The notes beneath the pieces are model-generated. The model searched no databases. It saw only the letters and a list, made by a program, of their open reading frames with translations, and was not told where the DNA came from. From Hafnia paralvei ATCC 29927 (GTDB lineage: Bacteria > Pseudomonadota > Gammaproteobacteria > Enterobacterales > Enterobacteriaceae): a stretch of 28,343 bases of DNA. Shown here piece after piece: positions 1 through 7,541 of this stretch (the first letter of the stretch is position 1; every line of letters begins with the position of its first letter). The DNA is taken from contig NZ_LXET01000006.1 of assembly GCF_001655005.1 (NCBI RefSeq), positions 1 to 28,343 of the forward strand, read 5' to 3'. The translations under genes and the position numbers were made by a program.

Positions 1-1
1 G

Positions 2-487
2 CGCGGTATCGTTAAAGTTGGTGAAGAAGTTGAGATCGTTGGTATCAAAGATACCGTTAAATCAACTTGTACTGGCGTTGAAATGTTCCGTAAGCTGCTG
101 GACGAAGGTCGTGCAGGCGAGAACGTTGGTGTTCTGCTGCGTGGTATCAAGCGTGAAGACATCGAACGTGGTCAGGTTCTGGCTAAACCAGGTTCTATCA
201 AGCCACACACCAAGTTCGAATCAGAAGTTTATATTCTGAGCAAAGACGAAGGCGGCCGTCATACTCCGTTCTTCAAAGGCTACCGTCCACAGTTCTACTT
301 CCGTACTACTGACGTGACCGGTACCATCGAACTGCCAGAAGGCGTGGAAATGGTAATGCCAGGCGATAACATCAAAATGATCGTTACCCTGATCCACCCA
401 ATCGCAATGGACGATGGTCTGCGCTTCGCAATCCGTGAAGGCGGCCGTACCGTTGGTGCTGGTGTTGTTGCTAAGGTAATGAGCTAA
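2..487 (+). CDS. tufA: Elongation factor Tu, 3' portion (5' end outside the window)
   Basis: EF-Tu carries aminoacyl-tRNA to the ribosome as a GTP complex. Only the C-terminal ~161 residues are present, covering beta-barrel domains 2 and 3. The frame opens at base 2 and ends with TAA at 485-487. Diagnostic stretches include STCTGVEMFRKLLDEGRAG, GGRHTPFFKGYRPQF and the terminal GRTVGAGVVAKVMS. Codon use is strongly biased, as in the ribosomal genes. The position just before bfd-bfr and the S10 operon is that of tufA, the last gene of the str operon, which is why I use this symbol; a tufB copy would be nearly identical. The reading frame could suggest an internal ATG at 83, but that codon is inside the conserved protein and is not a start. 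Confidence 0.97.
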   Translation, partial: RGIVKVGEEVEIVGIKDTVKSTCTGVEMFRKLLDEGRAGENVGVLLRGIKREDIERGQVLAKPGSIKPHTKFESEVYILSKDEGGRHTPFFKGYRPQFYFRTTDVTGTIELPEGVEMVMPGDNIKMIVTLIHPIAMDDGLRFAIREGGRTVGAGVVAKVMS

Positions 488-517
488 TTTTTTAGCTTCT
501 TAACTTAATGCATGAAA

Positions 518-538
518 GGGCGCTTAGGCGCCCTTTTT
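518..538 (+). terminator. Intrinsic terminator after tuf
   Basis: A 6-bp GC-rich stem GGGCGC (518-523) / GCGCCC (528-533) with a TTAG loop is followed directly by a run of five T. It lies 30 bases after the tuf stop codon and would end the str operon transcript. Confidence 0.93.
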
Positions 539-587
539 TATTGCCTCTATGCAGCACTTATTTTGCACAAATAATCGGCGCTCATGT

Positions 588-606
588 TGAAATGATAATG
601 TTTATT
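588..606 (+). promoter_or_regulatory. Candidate Fur box upstream of bfd
   Basis: The 19-mer at 588-606 contains the core ATGATAAT and matches 13 of 19 positions of the classical Fur consensus by hand alignment. A TATTAT -10-like hexamer lies at 618-623. bfd is repressed by Fur in E. coli, so iron control is expected; the match is only moderate. Confidence 0.42.
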
Positions 607-645
607 ATTTAGACTAGTATTATCAAAGTGGCAAAGAGAAGTGCT

Positions 646-843
646 ATGTACGTTTGCTTATGTAATGGGATTTCTGACAAAACAATTCGTCATGCGATCC
701 GTAAATATCAACCGAGCTCGTTGCATCATCTGCGAAAAATTGTTCCTCTTGGGACAGAATGTGGAAAATGCATACGTCAGGCTCGCGAAATTTTTGATGA
801 GGAAACAGCCGTAATACAGAGCGACTTCATAAACGTAGCATAA
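646..843 (+). CDS. bfd: Bacterioferritin-associated ferredoxin Bfd
   Basis: A 65-residue [2Fe-2S] protein that donates electrons to bacterioferritin so that stored Fe3+ is reduced and released. The four cluster cysteines are visible as C4 and C6 (MYVCLCNG) and C39 and C42 (ECGKC). Length matches the family (64 in E. coli). A longer frame opens at 628, but family alignment begins at MYVCLC, and the ATG at 646 is preceded by the purine-rich AAGAGAAG, so I chose 646. It lies immediately upstream of its partner bfr. A possible Fur box at 588-606 would couple expression to iron shortage. In E. coli chiA lies between tufA and bfd; it is absent here. Confidence 0.95.
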   Translation: MYVCLCNGISDKTIRHAIRKYQPSSLHHLRKIVPLGTECGKCIRQAREIFDEETAVIQSDFINVA

Positions 844-858
844 AAAAGTGGTTATTTT

Positions 859-886
859 TTGACTCTTCAACGTCTGGTTCTACACT
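859..886 (+). promoter_or_regulatory. Candidate bfr promoter
   Basis: TTGACT (859-864), a 16-base spacer and TACACT (881-886) resemble a sigma-70 promoter. It lies between the bfd stop and the bfr start, so bfr could be transcribed independently of Fur-controlled bfd. Hand-picked hexamers; no start-site data. Confidence 0.45.
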
Positions 887-915
887 AAAAGAACTGGAAG
901 CGGAGGGTTTTGTTT

Positions 916-1392
916 ATGAAAGGCGATAAGAAAGTCATTACTCATCTCAATAAGCTACTTGGTAACGAGCTAGTTGCTATCAATCAGTATTTCCTTCACG
1001 CACGTATGTTCAAAAACTGGGGACTCACTCGTCTCAATGACGTTGAATACCATGAGTCCATTGATGAAATGAAACATGCAGATCGCTATATCGAAAGGAT
1101 TTTATTTTTAGAGGGGCTGCCAAATCTGCAGGATCTTGGCAAGCTTAACATTGGCGAAGATGTTGAGGAGATGCTCCGCTCTGATTTAAAACTTGAGTTA
1201 GACGGCGCTAAAAATTTGCGTGAAGGGATCGCCTACTGTGATTCTGTTCATGATTACGTAAGCCGTGATTTAATGATCGATATTCTCTCTGATGAAGAAA
1301 AACATATCGATTGGCTTGAGACCGAACTCGATCTTATCCAGCGTCTTGGGATTCAAAATTACCTGTTGGCGCAAGTGAAAGAAGAAGCCTAA
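916..1392 (+). CDS. bfr: Bacterioferritin
   Basis: Haem-containing 24-mer iron-storage protein that oxidises Fe2+ at a di-iron centre and stores it as a mineral core. The 158-residue product has all expected ligands: E18, E51, H54, E94, E127 and H130 at the ferroxidase site and M52 for haem. A TTG in the same frame lies two codons upstream at 910, but the ATG at 916 has a strong GGAGG (902-906) at good spacing and gives the canonical MKGDKKV start. Bfd upstream is its reductase partner. The gene converges with gspO, with only 4 bases between the stop codons and no room for a separate terminator. Confidence 0.98.
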   Translation: MKGDKKVITHLNKLLGNELVAINQYFLHARMFKNWGLTRLNDVEYHESIDEMKHADRYIERILFLEGLPNLQDLGKLNIGEDVEEMLRSDLKLELDGAKNLREGIAYCDSVHDYVSRDLMIDILSDEEKHIDWLETELDLIQRLGIQNYLLAQVKEEA

Positions 1393-1396
1393 CGAT

Positions 1397-2110
1397 CTAT
1401 GAGCGCAAGATATCGGCAATAACCACCCAGCCAGGAATGGCTAAGCAGGGGCCAAAAGGCAAAGGGTGGTTTTTATCGTTCGAGTAGATTGTCCGTAAAG
1501 CCCACCAAACAATACCTCCCAGTGATGCCCATAAGCATATCCATGTCACATTATCCTTTCCCGTCCATGCCCCGAGCGCTGCCAAAAGTTTCGCGTCTCC
1601 AAGCCCAATACCGTGCTTGTGCATCCGCAACTTAGCAATCCAAAAGAGTAGCCATATGGAAAGATAGCCTATAGCGGCGCCAGCAATGGCATCCGACGGG
1701 CGAACCGTATGTGAATACGCGTTATAAAGTAGGCCAAGCCATAGGAAGGGGAGGGTAAGAATATCCGGTAACAGGTAATGGCGGAGATCTATTATAGACA
1801 ACGTCGTAAGAAACCAGCTTATCAGCCAGATAAGGGGAAGCTTGGTGAAGCCGCTGCTCGTAAAAATACAAATACCGGTAAAAAGCAGACCATAAAAAAT
1901 GAACTCATTAGTGCTACCCCGACAGAGATTGTAAAACGGTAGGTGGGGATGTTCTAAGCTGTCCGTATCCACGCGAAGTATCTTTGATGGAAGTCTATTA
2001 CAGACAAAGCGGGTTACACATCCACAGATAAACGCAAAGAGTAAGCTGATGAGGATGTGAAAAGGCATACCAGATAAAATATGCTCGATATTGTCAGCGA
2101 AGGGTGCCAT
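1397..2110 (-). CDS. gspO: GspO/HopD-type prepilin peptidase (orphan)
   Basis: Inner-membrane aspartic peptidase of the A24 family, which cleaves the leader of type II secretion pseudopilins and type IV prepilins. The 237 residues are strongly hydrophobic with about seven or eight membrane segments. The catalytic aspartates are present: D108 in IIDLRHYLLPD and D172 in GLGDAKLLAALGAW. The paired-cysteine motifs of the N-methylating cytoplasmic domain of PilD are missing; E. coli HopD, as I recall it, also lacks them. The start at 2110 follows TGAGGT (complement of 2118-2123). In E. coli gspO ends the gspC-O cluster beside bfr; here no other gsp gene is in the window, so its substrates must be encoded elsewhere or it is a relic that stays open. 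Confidence 0.85.
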   Translation of the reverse strand: MAPFADNIEHILSGMPFHILISLLFAFICGCVTRFVCNRLPSKILRVDTDSLEHPHLPFYNLCRGSTNEFIFYGLLFTGICIFTSSGFTKLPLIWLISWFLTTLSIIDLRHYLLPDILTLPFLWLGLLYNAYSHTVRPSDAIAGAAIGYLSIWLLFWIAKLRMHKHGIGLGDAKLLAALGAWTGKDNVTWICLWASLGGIVWWALRTIYSNDKNHPLPFGPCLAIPGWVVIADILRS

Positions 2111-2321
2111 TTGCTTTACCTCAGGTATGCAACTTGCAGCATCATATTGGAAAGGCAGAAAGGGTTACTGGCATGTTTTTACAGTCGAGTTCACATATTA
2201 GGATGATAATTGTGTAATGCTTCTTTCGCGTGTTGATGGTCTATTGTTTATATTTGATAAGGATAGGCATTGTAGTAAGCCTTTATTACGCAACGGCACT
2301 CACTATTTTTGCGCATTTAGG
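2111..2321. other. Non-coding spacer between gspO and the S10 promoter
   Basis: About 210 AT-rich bases between divergent units. It should hold the gspO promoter on the minus strand, but I found no convincing hexamer pair. I saw no ORF, repeat or gsp remnant. In E. coli the type II secretion genes occupy this interval. Confidence 0.5.
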
Positions 2322-2349
2322 TTGCTTCCTGAGCTGGTTTACGTATAAT
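2322..2349 (+). promoter_or_regulatory. S10 operon promoter
   Basis: TTGCTT (2322-2327), a 16-base spacer and a perfect TATAAT (2344-2349). Transcription would begin near 2356, about 168 bases upstream of rpsJ, close to the 172-base S10 leader known in E. coli. Confidence 0.88.
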
Positions 2350-2355
2350 GCGCGG

Positions 2356-2523
2356 GCTTGCCTAATCTTGGTAGGTCTGATTTTAAATCAGAGACAGTCT
2401 TAGGCTGTCGAACAATACTCCCGATATGGGGGTTATATGTTGAACGATTACACTCCCCCATCAATCGAAATGGGTGCGAGGAGTAATTTTTTACGTTTAT
2501 AAAATAATTGGAGCTCTGGTCTC
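2356..2523 (+). promoter_or_regulatory. S10 leader RNA with L4-responsive attenuator
   Basis: Several hairpins are visible. TCTGAT/ATCAGA is at 2376-2392, GACAG/CTGTC at 2393-2409, and CTCCC/GGGGG at 2418-2432. A final bulged hairpin at 2452-2484 pairs ACTCC with GGAGT and CCCAT with ATGGG, and a six-T run follows at 2487-2492. This is the architecture of the E. coli leader, in which ribosomal protein L4 both promotes termination at the last hairpin (with NusA) and represses translation of rpsJ. The rpsJ Shine-Dalgarno GGAG lies at 2510-2513. L4 control is inferred from this likeness. Confidence 0.88.
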
Positions 2524-2835
2524 ATGCAGAACCAAAGAATCCGTATCCGCCTGAAAGCGTTTGATCATCGTCTGATCGATCAATCAACCGCGGAAATCGT
2601 CGAGACTGCTAAGCGCACTGGTGCGCAAGTCCGTGGTCCGATCCCGCTGCCGACCCGCAAAGAGCGCTTTACCGTTCTGATTTCTCCGCACGTCAACAAA
2701 GACGCGCGCGATCAGTACGAAATTCGCACTCACAAGCGTCTGGTTGACATCGTTGAGCCAACCGAGAAAACCGTTGATGCTCTGATGCGTCTGGATCTGG
2801 CTGCTGGTGTAGACGTGCAGATCAGCCTGGGTTAA
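2524..2835 (+). CDS. rpsJ: 30S ribosomal protein S10 (NusE)
   Basis: The 103-residue product is the usual S10 length and runs from [16 protein letters not shown] to DVQISLG. S10 sits in the 30S head. As NusE it also joins NusB in transcription antitermination on rRNA operons, and it links NusG to the ribosome. It is the first gene of the eleven-gene S10 operon, downstream of the L4-controlled leader. Its Shine-Dalgarno GGAG is ten bases before the ATG. Confidence 0.98.
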
Positions 2836-2867
2836 TCAGGTCATTGAACGATTGAGAGGTTGAAACA

Positions 2868-3497
2868 ATGATTGGTTTAGTCGGTAAAAAAGTGGGTATG
2901 ACCCGCATCTTCACTGAAGATGGCGTTTCTATCCCAGTAACCGTTATCGAAATCGAAGCAAACCGTGTTACTCAGGTGAAAACCCTGGATAACGACGGCT
3001 ACTGTGCTGTACAGGTAACTACGGGTGCTAAAAAAGCAAACCGCGTATCTAAGCCAGAAGCTGGTCACTTCGCTAAAGCTGGCGTAGAAGCTGGCCGCAC
3101 TCTGCGTGAATTCCGTCTGAACGAAGGCGAAGAGTTCACTGTAGGTCAGAGCATTAGCGTTGAAATTTTTGCTGACGTTAAAAAAGTTGACGTTACCGGT
3201 ACTTCTAAAGGTAAAGGTTTTGCTGGCACAGTTAAGCGCTGGAACTTCCGTACCCAAGATGCTACCCATGGTAACTCCTTGTCTCACCGCGTTCCGGGTT
3301 CTATCGGTCAGAACCAGACTCCGGGCAAAGTGTTCAAAGGCAAGAAAATGGCAGGCCAACTGGGTAACGAACGCGTAACCGTTCAGAGCCTGGATGTAGT
3401 ACGTGTTGACGCTGAGCGCAACCTGCTGCTGGTTAAGGGTGCTGTTCCGGGTGCAACCGGTGGCGACCTGATCGTTAAACCAGCTGTTAAGGCGTGA
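2868..3497 (+). CDS. rplC: 50S ribosomal protein L3
   Basis: A 209-residue protein, full family length, starting MIGLVGKKVGMTRIF after a GAGAGG ribosome site. L3 is an early 23S assembly protein whose loop reaches toward the peptidyl transferase centre. The conserved loop containing SHRVPGSIGQNQTPGKVFKG is intact, including the glutamine methylated by PrmB in E. coli. Second gene of the S10 operon, 32 bases after rpsJ. Confidence 0.98.
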   Translation: MIGLVGKKVGMTRIFTEDGVSIPVTVIEIEANRVTQVKTLDNDGYCAVQVTTGAKKANRVSKPEAGHFAKAGVEAGRTLREFRLNEGEEFTVGQSISVEIFADVKKVDVTGTSKGKGFAGTVKRWNFRTQDATHGNSLSHRVPGSIGQNQTPGKVFKGKKMAGQLGNERVTVQSLDVVRVDAERNLLLVKGAVPGATGGDLIVKPAVKA

Positions 3498-3507
3498 GGA
3501 GATAGGA

Positions 3508-4113
3508 ATGGAATTAGTATTGAAAGACGCGCAAAGCGCGCTGACTGTTTCCGAAACTACCTTCGGTCGTGATTTCAACGAAGCGCTGGTACACCAGGTT
3601 GTAGTTGCTTATGCAGCTGGTGCCCGTCAAGGTACTCGTGCTCAGAAGACCCGTGCTGAAGTAACTGGTTCCGGCAAAAAACCGTGGCGTCAGAAAGGTA
3701 CTGGCCGCGCTCGTTCTGGTTCTGTTAAGAGCCCGATCTGGCGTTCCGGTGGCGTTTCATTCGCTGCGAAGCCTCAGGATCACAGTCAAAAAGTTAACAA
3801 AAAGATGTACCGCGGCGCGCTGAAAAGCATTCTGTCCGAACTGGTACGTCAAGATCGTCTGATCGTCGTTGAGAAGTTCTCTGTAGAAGCGCCTAAAACT
3901 AAGCTGCTGGCACAGAAACTGAAAGATATGGCGTTGGAAGACGTGCTGATTGTAACCGGCGAAGTCGACGAAAATCTGTTCCTGGCTGCTCGCAACCTGT
4001 ACAAGGTTGACGTGCGCGACGTTACAGGTATCGACCCAGTTAGCTTGATCGCCTTCGACAAAGTGGTTATGACTGCTGACGCTGTGAAGCAAGTTGAGGA
4101 GATGCTGGCATGA
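3508..4113 (+). CDS. rplD: 50S ribosomal protein L4, autoregulator of the S10 operon
   Basis: The 201 residues match the usual length, beginning MELVLKDAQSALTV. The long basic loop that lines the exit tunnel is visible around residues 40-100 (AGARQGTRAQKTRAEV, then GSGKKPWRQKGTGRARSG). Besides building the 50S subunit, L4 in E. coli represses its own operon by acting on the leader RNA; the leader at 2356-2523 keeps that structure. The start follows GAGGAGATAG. The last four bases (4110-4113) overlap the rplW start as ATGA, implying translational coupling. Confidence 0.98.
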   Translation: MELVLKDAQSALTVSETTFGRDFNEALVHQVVVAYAAGARQGTRAQKTRAEVTGSGKKPWRQKGTGRARSGSVKSPIWRSGGVSFAAKPQDHSQKVNKKMYRGALKSILSELVRQDRLIVVEKFSVEAPKTKLLAQKLKDMALEDVLIVTGEVDENLFLAARNLYKVDVRDVTGIDPVSLIAFDKVVMTADAVKQVEEMLA

Positions 4114-4412
4114 TCCGTGAAGAACGTCTGCTGAAAGTACTGCGCGCGCCGCACGTTTCTGAAAAAGCGTCTATGGTGATGGAAAAAACCAACACCATCG
4201 TTCTCAAAGTTGCTAAAGATGCAACTAAAGCAGAAATCAAAGCCGCAGTTAAGAAACTGTTCGAAGTTGAAGTTGATGCAGTTCACACCCTGGTAGTTAA
4301 AGGTAAAGTGAAGCGTCACGGTCAGCGTGTTGGTCGTCGTAGCGACTGGAAAAAAGCTTACGTCACCCTGAAAGAAGGCCAGAATCTGGACTTCATCGGC
4401 GGCGCAGAGTAA
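4110..4412 (+). CDS. rplW: 50S ribosomal protein L23
   Basis: The 100-residue protein starts MIREERLLKVLRAPHVSEKA. L23 sits at the tunnel exit and is the docking site for trigger factor and for SRP. The conserved surface motif near the N terminus (VSEKA) and the extended hairpin with VKRHGQRVGRRSDWKKAYV are present. It overlaps rplD by four bases and is followed after 19 bases by rplB with its own GGAGGAG site. Confidence 0.97.
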   Translation: MIREERLLKVLRAPHVSEKASMVMEKTNTIVLKVAKDATKAEIKAAVKKLFEVEVDAVHTLVVKGKVKRHGQRVGRRSDWKKAYVTLKEGQNLDFIGGAE

Positions 4413-4431
4413 GTCGGAGGAGTAGCGAACA

Positions 4432-5256
4432 ATGGCAATTGTTAAATGTAAACCGACATCTCCGGGTCGTCGCCACGTTGTTAAAGTGGTTAACCCTGAG
4501 CTGCACAAGGGCAAACCGTATGCCCCGTTGCTTGAAAAACTGAGCAAATCCGGTGGCCGTAACAACAATGGCCGCATCACCACTCGTCACATCGGTGGTG
4601 GTCATAAACAGCATTATCGTCTGGTTGACTTCAAACGCAACAAAGATGGTGTTCCTGCTGTTGTTGAGCGTCTGGAATATGATCCGAACCGTTCCGCGAA
4701 CATCGCGCTGGTTCTGTACAAAGACGGCGAACGTCGTTATATCCTGGCGCCTAAAGGCCTGAAAGCGGGTGACCAGATTCAATCTGGTGTTGATGCTGCT
4801 ATCAAACCTGGCAACACCTTGCCGATGCGTAACATCCCGGTTGGTTCTACTGTTCATAACGTAGAAATGAAACCAGGCAAAGGTGGTCAGCTGGCTCGTT
4901 CTGCTGGCGCATACGTTCAGATCGTTGCTCGCGATGGTGCTTATGTCACCCTGCGTCTGCGTTCTGGTGAAATGCGTAAAGTCCCATCCGACTGCCGTGC
5001 TACTTTAGGCGAAGTTGGTAACGCTGAGCATATGCTGCGCGTTCTGGGTAAAGCAGGTGCAAGCCGCTGGCGTGGTGTTCGTCCTACCGTTCGCGGTACT
5101 GCGATGAACCCAGTCGACCATCCACACGGTGGTGGTGAAGGTCGTAACTTTGGTAAGCATCCAGTGTCCCCATGGGGCCTGCAGACCAAAGGTAAGAAGA
5201 CCCGCAGCAACAAGCGTACTGATAAATTCATCGTACGTCGCCGTAGCAAAAAATAA
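4432..5256 (+). CDS. rplB: 50S ribosomal protein L2
   Basis: A 274-residue L2 (273 in E. coli), one of the most conserved ribosomal proteins. It is needed for subunit joining and for peptidyl transferase activity. The invariant C-terminal loop GTAMNPVDHPHGGGEGR, which carries the key histidine, is intact at about residues 223-239, followed by the basic tail GKKTRSNKRTDKFIVRRRSKK. The ATG follows GGAGGAG. Part of the S10 operon. Confidence 0.98.
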   Translation: MAIVKCKPTSPGRRHVVKVVNPELHKGKPYAPLLEKLSKSGGRNNNGRITTRHIGGGHKQHYRLVDFKRNKDGVPAVVERLEYDPNRSANIALVLYKDGERRYILAPKGLKAGDQIQSGVDAAIKPGNTLPMRNIPVGSTVHNVEMKPGKGGQLARSAGAYVQIVARDGAYVTLRLRSGEMRKVPSDCRATLGEVGNAEHMLRVLGKAGASRWRGVRPTVRGTAMNPVDHPHGGGEGRNFGKHPVSPWGLQTKGKKTRSNKRTDKFIVRRRSKK

Positions 5257-5270
5257 TTAGAGGATAAGCC

Positions 5271-5549
5271 ATGCCACGTTCTCTCAAGAAAGGTCCTTTC
5301 ATTGACCTGCACTTGCTGAAGAAGGTAGAGAAAGCGGTGGAAAGCGGAGACAAAAAGCCTATTAAGACTTGGTCCCGTCGTTCAACGGTCTTTCCAAACA
5401 TGATCGGTTTGACCATCGCTGTCCATAATGGTCGTCAGCACGTTCCAGTATTTGTAGCCGATGAAATGGTCGGTCACAAGTTAGGTGAATTCGCGCCGAC
5501 TCGTACTTATCGCGGCCATGCGGCTGATAAAAAAGCCAAAAAGCGCTAA
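5271..5549 (+). CDS. rpsS: 30S ribosomal protein S19
   Basis: A 92-residue protein of standard length starting MPRSLKKGPFIDLHLLKK. It sits in the 30S head, forms a heterodimer with S13 and contacts A-site tRNA and 50S bridges. The conserved segment VGHKLGEFAPTRTYRGH is present near the C terminus. It lies 14 bases after rplB with AGAGGATAAG as ribosome site. Confidence 0.98.
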   Translation: MPRSLKKGPFIDLHLLKKVEKAVESGDKKPIKTWSRRSTVFPNMIGLTIAVHNGRQHVPVFVADEMVGHKLGEFAPTRTYRGHAADKKAKKR

Positions 5550-5563
5550 GGTAGGAGGAAGAG

Positions 5564-5896
5564 ATGGAAACTATCGCTAAACATCGCCACGCTCGTTCTT
5601 CTGCTCAGAAGGTTCGCCTCGTTGCTGACCTGATCCGCGGTAAGAAAGTGTCGCAAGCTCTGGAAACTTTAGCCTACACCAACAAGAAAGCTGCTGGTCT
5701 GGTTAAGAAAGTACTTGAGTCTGCTATTGCTAACGCAGAACACAACGATGGCGCTGACATCGATGATCTGAAAGTGACGAAAATTTTCGTCGACGAAGGC
5801 CCAAGCATGAAGCGCATTATGCCGCGTGCTAAAGGTCGTGCAGATCGTATCCTGAAGCGCACCAGCCACATTACTGTGGTTGTGTCCGATCGCTGA
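5564..5896 (+). CDS. rplV: 50S ribosomal protein L22
   Basis: A 110-residue L22 starting METIAKHRHARSSAQKVRL. Its long beta-hairpin lines the nascent-peptide tunnel, where changes can affect macrolide binding and stalling; the hairpin segment FVDEGPSMKRIMPRAKGRADR appears intact with no deletion. AGGAGGAAG precedes the start. S10 operon member between rpsS and rpsC. Confidence 0.98.
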   Translation: METIAKHRHARSSAQKVRLVADLIRGKKVSQALETLAYTNKKAAGLVKKVLESAIANAEHNDGADIDDLKVTKIFVDEGPSMKRIMPRAKGRADRILKRTSHITVVVSDR

Positions 5897-5913
5897 GACT
5901 CTGGAGACTAGCA

Positions 5914-6615
5914 ATGGGTCAGAAAGTACATCCTAATGGTATTCGCCTGGGTATTGTCAAACCTTGGAACTCTACTTGGTTCGCGAATACCAAAGAGTTC
6001 GCTGACAACCTAGACAGCGACTTTAAAGTTCGTCAATTCCTGACTAAGGAACTGGCGAAGGCTTCCGTTTCTCGCATCGTTATCGAGCGTCCTGCGAAGA
6101 GCATCCGTGTGACTATTCACACTGCTCGTCCAGGCATCGTTATCGGCAAGAAAGGTGAAGATGTCGAAAAACTGCGTAAGGTCGTAGCGGATATCGCTGG
6201 CGTTCCTGCGCAAATCAATATCGCCGAAGTTCGTAAACCAGAACTGGACGCAAAATTGGTTGCTGATAGCATCACTTCACAGCTGGAACGTCGTGTTATG
6301 TTCCGTCGTGCTATGAAGCGTGCTGTACAGAACGCAATGCGTCTGGGCGCTAAAGGTATTAAAGTTGAAGTAAGCGGCCGCCTTGGCGGTGCTGAAATCG
6401 CGCGTACCGAATGGTACCGTGAAGGTCGTGTTCCGTTGCATACTCTGCGTGCGGATATCGATTACAACACCTCTGAAGCGCACACCACTTATGGTGTAAT
6501 CGGCGTTAAGGTATGGATCTTCAAAGGTGAGATCCTGGGTGGTATGGCTGCCGTTGAACAACCGGAAAAACCGGCTGCTCAACCTAAAAAGCAGCAGCGT
6601 AAAGGCCGCAAGTAA
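5914..6615 (+). CDS. rpsC: 30S ribosomal protein S3
   Basis: A 233-residue S3 (E. coli also 233), starting MGQKVHPNGIRLGIVKPW. It forms part of the mRNA entry tunnel and, with S4 and S5, has helicase activity. A KH domain is visible with the GXXG-type loop in VIGKKGEDVEKL at about residues 76-87. The C-terminal domain has KAVQNAMRLGAKGIKVEVSGRLGGAEIART-type residues, and the tail is rich in K, Q and R. S10 operon. Confidence 0.98.
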   Translation: MGQKVHPNGIRLGIVKPWNSTWFANTKEFADNLDSDFKVRQFLTKELAKASVSRIVIERPAKSIRVTIHTARPGIVIGKKGEDVEKLRKVVADIAGVPAQINIAEVRKPELDAKLVADSITSQLERRVMFRRAMKRAVQNAMRLGAKGIKVEVSGRLGGAEIARTEWYREGRVPLHTLRADIDYNTSEAHTTYGVIGVKVWIFKGEILGGMAAVEQPEKPAAQPKKQQRKGRK

Positions 6616-6628
6616 GGAGAGTCGCTGA

Positions 6629-7039
6629 ATGTTACAACCAAAGCGTACAAAATTCCGTAAGGTGCACAAAGGCCGCAACCGTGGTCTGGCGCAAGGTACG
6701 GATGTTAGCTTCGGCACTTTCGGTCTGAAAGCTGTTGGCCGTGGCCGTCTGACTGCTCGTCAAATCGAAGCAGCTCGTCGTGCGATGACTCGTGCAGTTA
6801 AGCGTCAGGGTAAAATCTGGATCCGTGTGTTCCCAGACAAGCCGATCACTGAAAAGCCGCTTGAAGTTCGTATGGGTAAAGGTAAAGGTAACGTAGAGTA
6901 TTGGGTTGCCTTGATCCAGCCGGGTAAAGTCCTGTACGAAATGGACGGCGTGCCTGAAGAGCTGGCCCGTGAGGCCTTCAAGCTGGCAGCAGCGAAACTG
7001 CCTATCAAAACCACCTTTGTAACTAAGACGGTGATGTAA
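6629..7039 (+). CDS. rplP: 50S ribosomal protein L16
   Basis: A 136-residue L16, standard length, starting MLQPKRTKFRKVHKGRNRG. It binds near the A-site tRNA elbow and matures the peptidyl transferase centre late in 50S assembly. The arginine-bearing segment around residue 81 (GKIWIRVFPDKPITEKP) is present; this Arg is hydroxylated by RoxA in E. coli. Its stop overlaps the rpmC start as TAATG at 7037-7041, so the two are probably coupled. Confidence 0.98.
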   Translation: MLQPKRTKFRKVHKGRNRGLAQGTDVSFGTFGLKAVGRGRLTARQIEAARRAMTRAVKRQGKIWIRVFPDKPITEKPLEVRMGKGKGNVEYWVALIQPGKVLYEMDGVPEELAREAFKLAAAKLPIKTTFVTKTVM

Positions 7040-7230
7040 TGAAAGCACAAGAGCTGCGTGAGAAAAGTGTTGAAGAGCTGAACACTGAACTGCTGAGCCT
7101 GCTGCGTGAGCAATTTAACTTGCGCATGCAAGCGGCAAGCGGTCAGCTGCAACAATCTCACCTGTTGAAGCAAGTGCGTCGTGATGTCGCACGCGTTAAG
7201 ACTTTACTGACTGAGAAGGCGGGTGCGTAA
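7039..7230 (+). CDS. rpmC: 50S ribosomal protein L29
   Basis: A 63-residue mostly helical protein starting MKAQELREKSVEELNTEL. It lies at the tunnel exit next to L23. There is no spacer on either side: TAATG joins it to rplP and again to rpsQ (7228-7232), the tight packing expected in this operon. Confidence 0.97.
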   Translation: MKAQELREKSVEELNTELLSLLREQFNLRMQAASGQLQQSHLLKQVRRDVARVKTLLTEKAGA

Positions 7231-7484
7231 TGACTGATCAAATCCGTACTCTGCAAGGTCGAGTAGTTAGTGACAAAATGGAGAAATCCGTTGTTGTTAC
7301 GATCGAGCGTATGGTGAAGCACCCAATGTATGGTAAATTCATCAAACGTACGACCAAGCTGCACGTACACGACGAGAACAACGAATGTGGAATCGGTGAC
7401 GTGGTAGAAATCCGCGAATGCCGTCCACTGTCTAAGACTAAGTCTTGGACGCTGGTTCGCGTTGTAGAGAAAGCCGTTCTGTAA
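7230..7484 (+). CDS. rpsQ: 30S ribosomal protein S17
   Basis: An 84-residue OB-fold primary 16S-binding protein, starting MTDQIRTLQGRVVSDKMEKS with VVVTIERMVKHPMYGKF following. It is the last gene of the S10 operon. It starts within the rpmC stop (TAATG), and a strong terminator-like hairpin follows 25 bases after its own stop. Confidence 0.98.
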   Translation: MTDQIRTLQGRVVSDKMEKSVVVTIERMVKHPMYGKFIKRTTKLHVHDENNECGIGDVVEIRECRPLSKTKSWTLVRVVEKAVL

Positions 7485-7508
7485 TACAGTACGCATCTCG
7501 AGTACTAT

Positions 7509-7540
7509 AAACGGCTCAGTTTTTGAGCCGTTTATTTTTT
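7509..7540 (+). terminator. Terminator-like hairpin at the S10/spc junction
   Basis: A perfect 10-bp stem AAACGGCTCA (7509-7518) / TGAGCCGTTT (7524-7533) with loop GTTTT, then A and a six-T run (7535-7540). It sits just upstream of the spc -10 hexamer. It should reduce or stop read-through from S10 into spc. Confidence 0.85.
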
Positions 7541-7541
7541 C

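Noticed and set aside
1397..2110. gspO as a pseudogene because the N-terminal cysteine motifs are missing
   Set aside because: Both catalytic aspartate motifs and the full length are intact, and E. coli HopD, as I remember it, lacks the same cysteines.
2877..3578. 233-codon open frame on the minus strand across rplC
   Set aside because: It is the mirror of the strongly codon-biased rplC/rplD genes; the product is rich in F, N and T and resembles no family. The same applies to the minus-strand frames over rplB, rpsC, rplP, rpsD and rplN.
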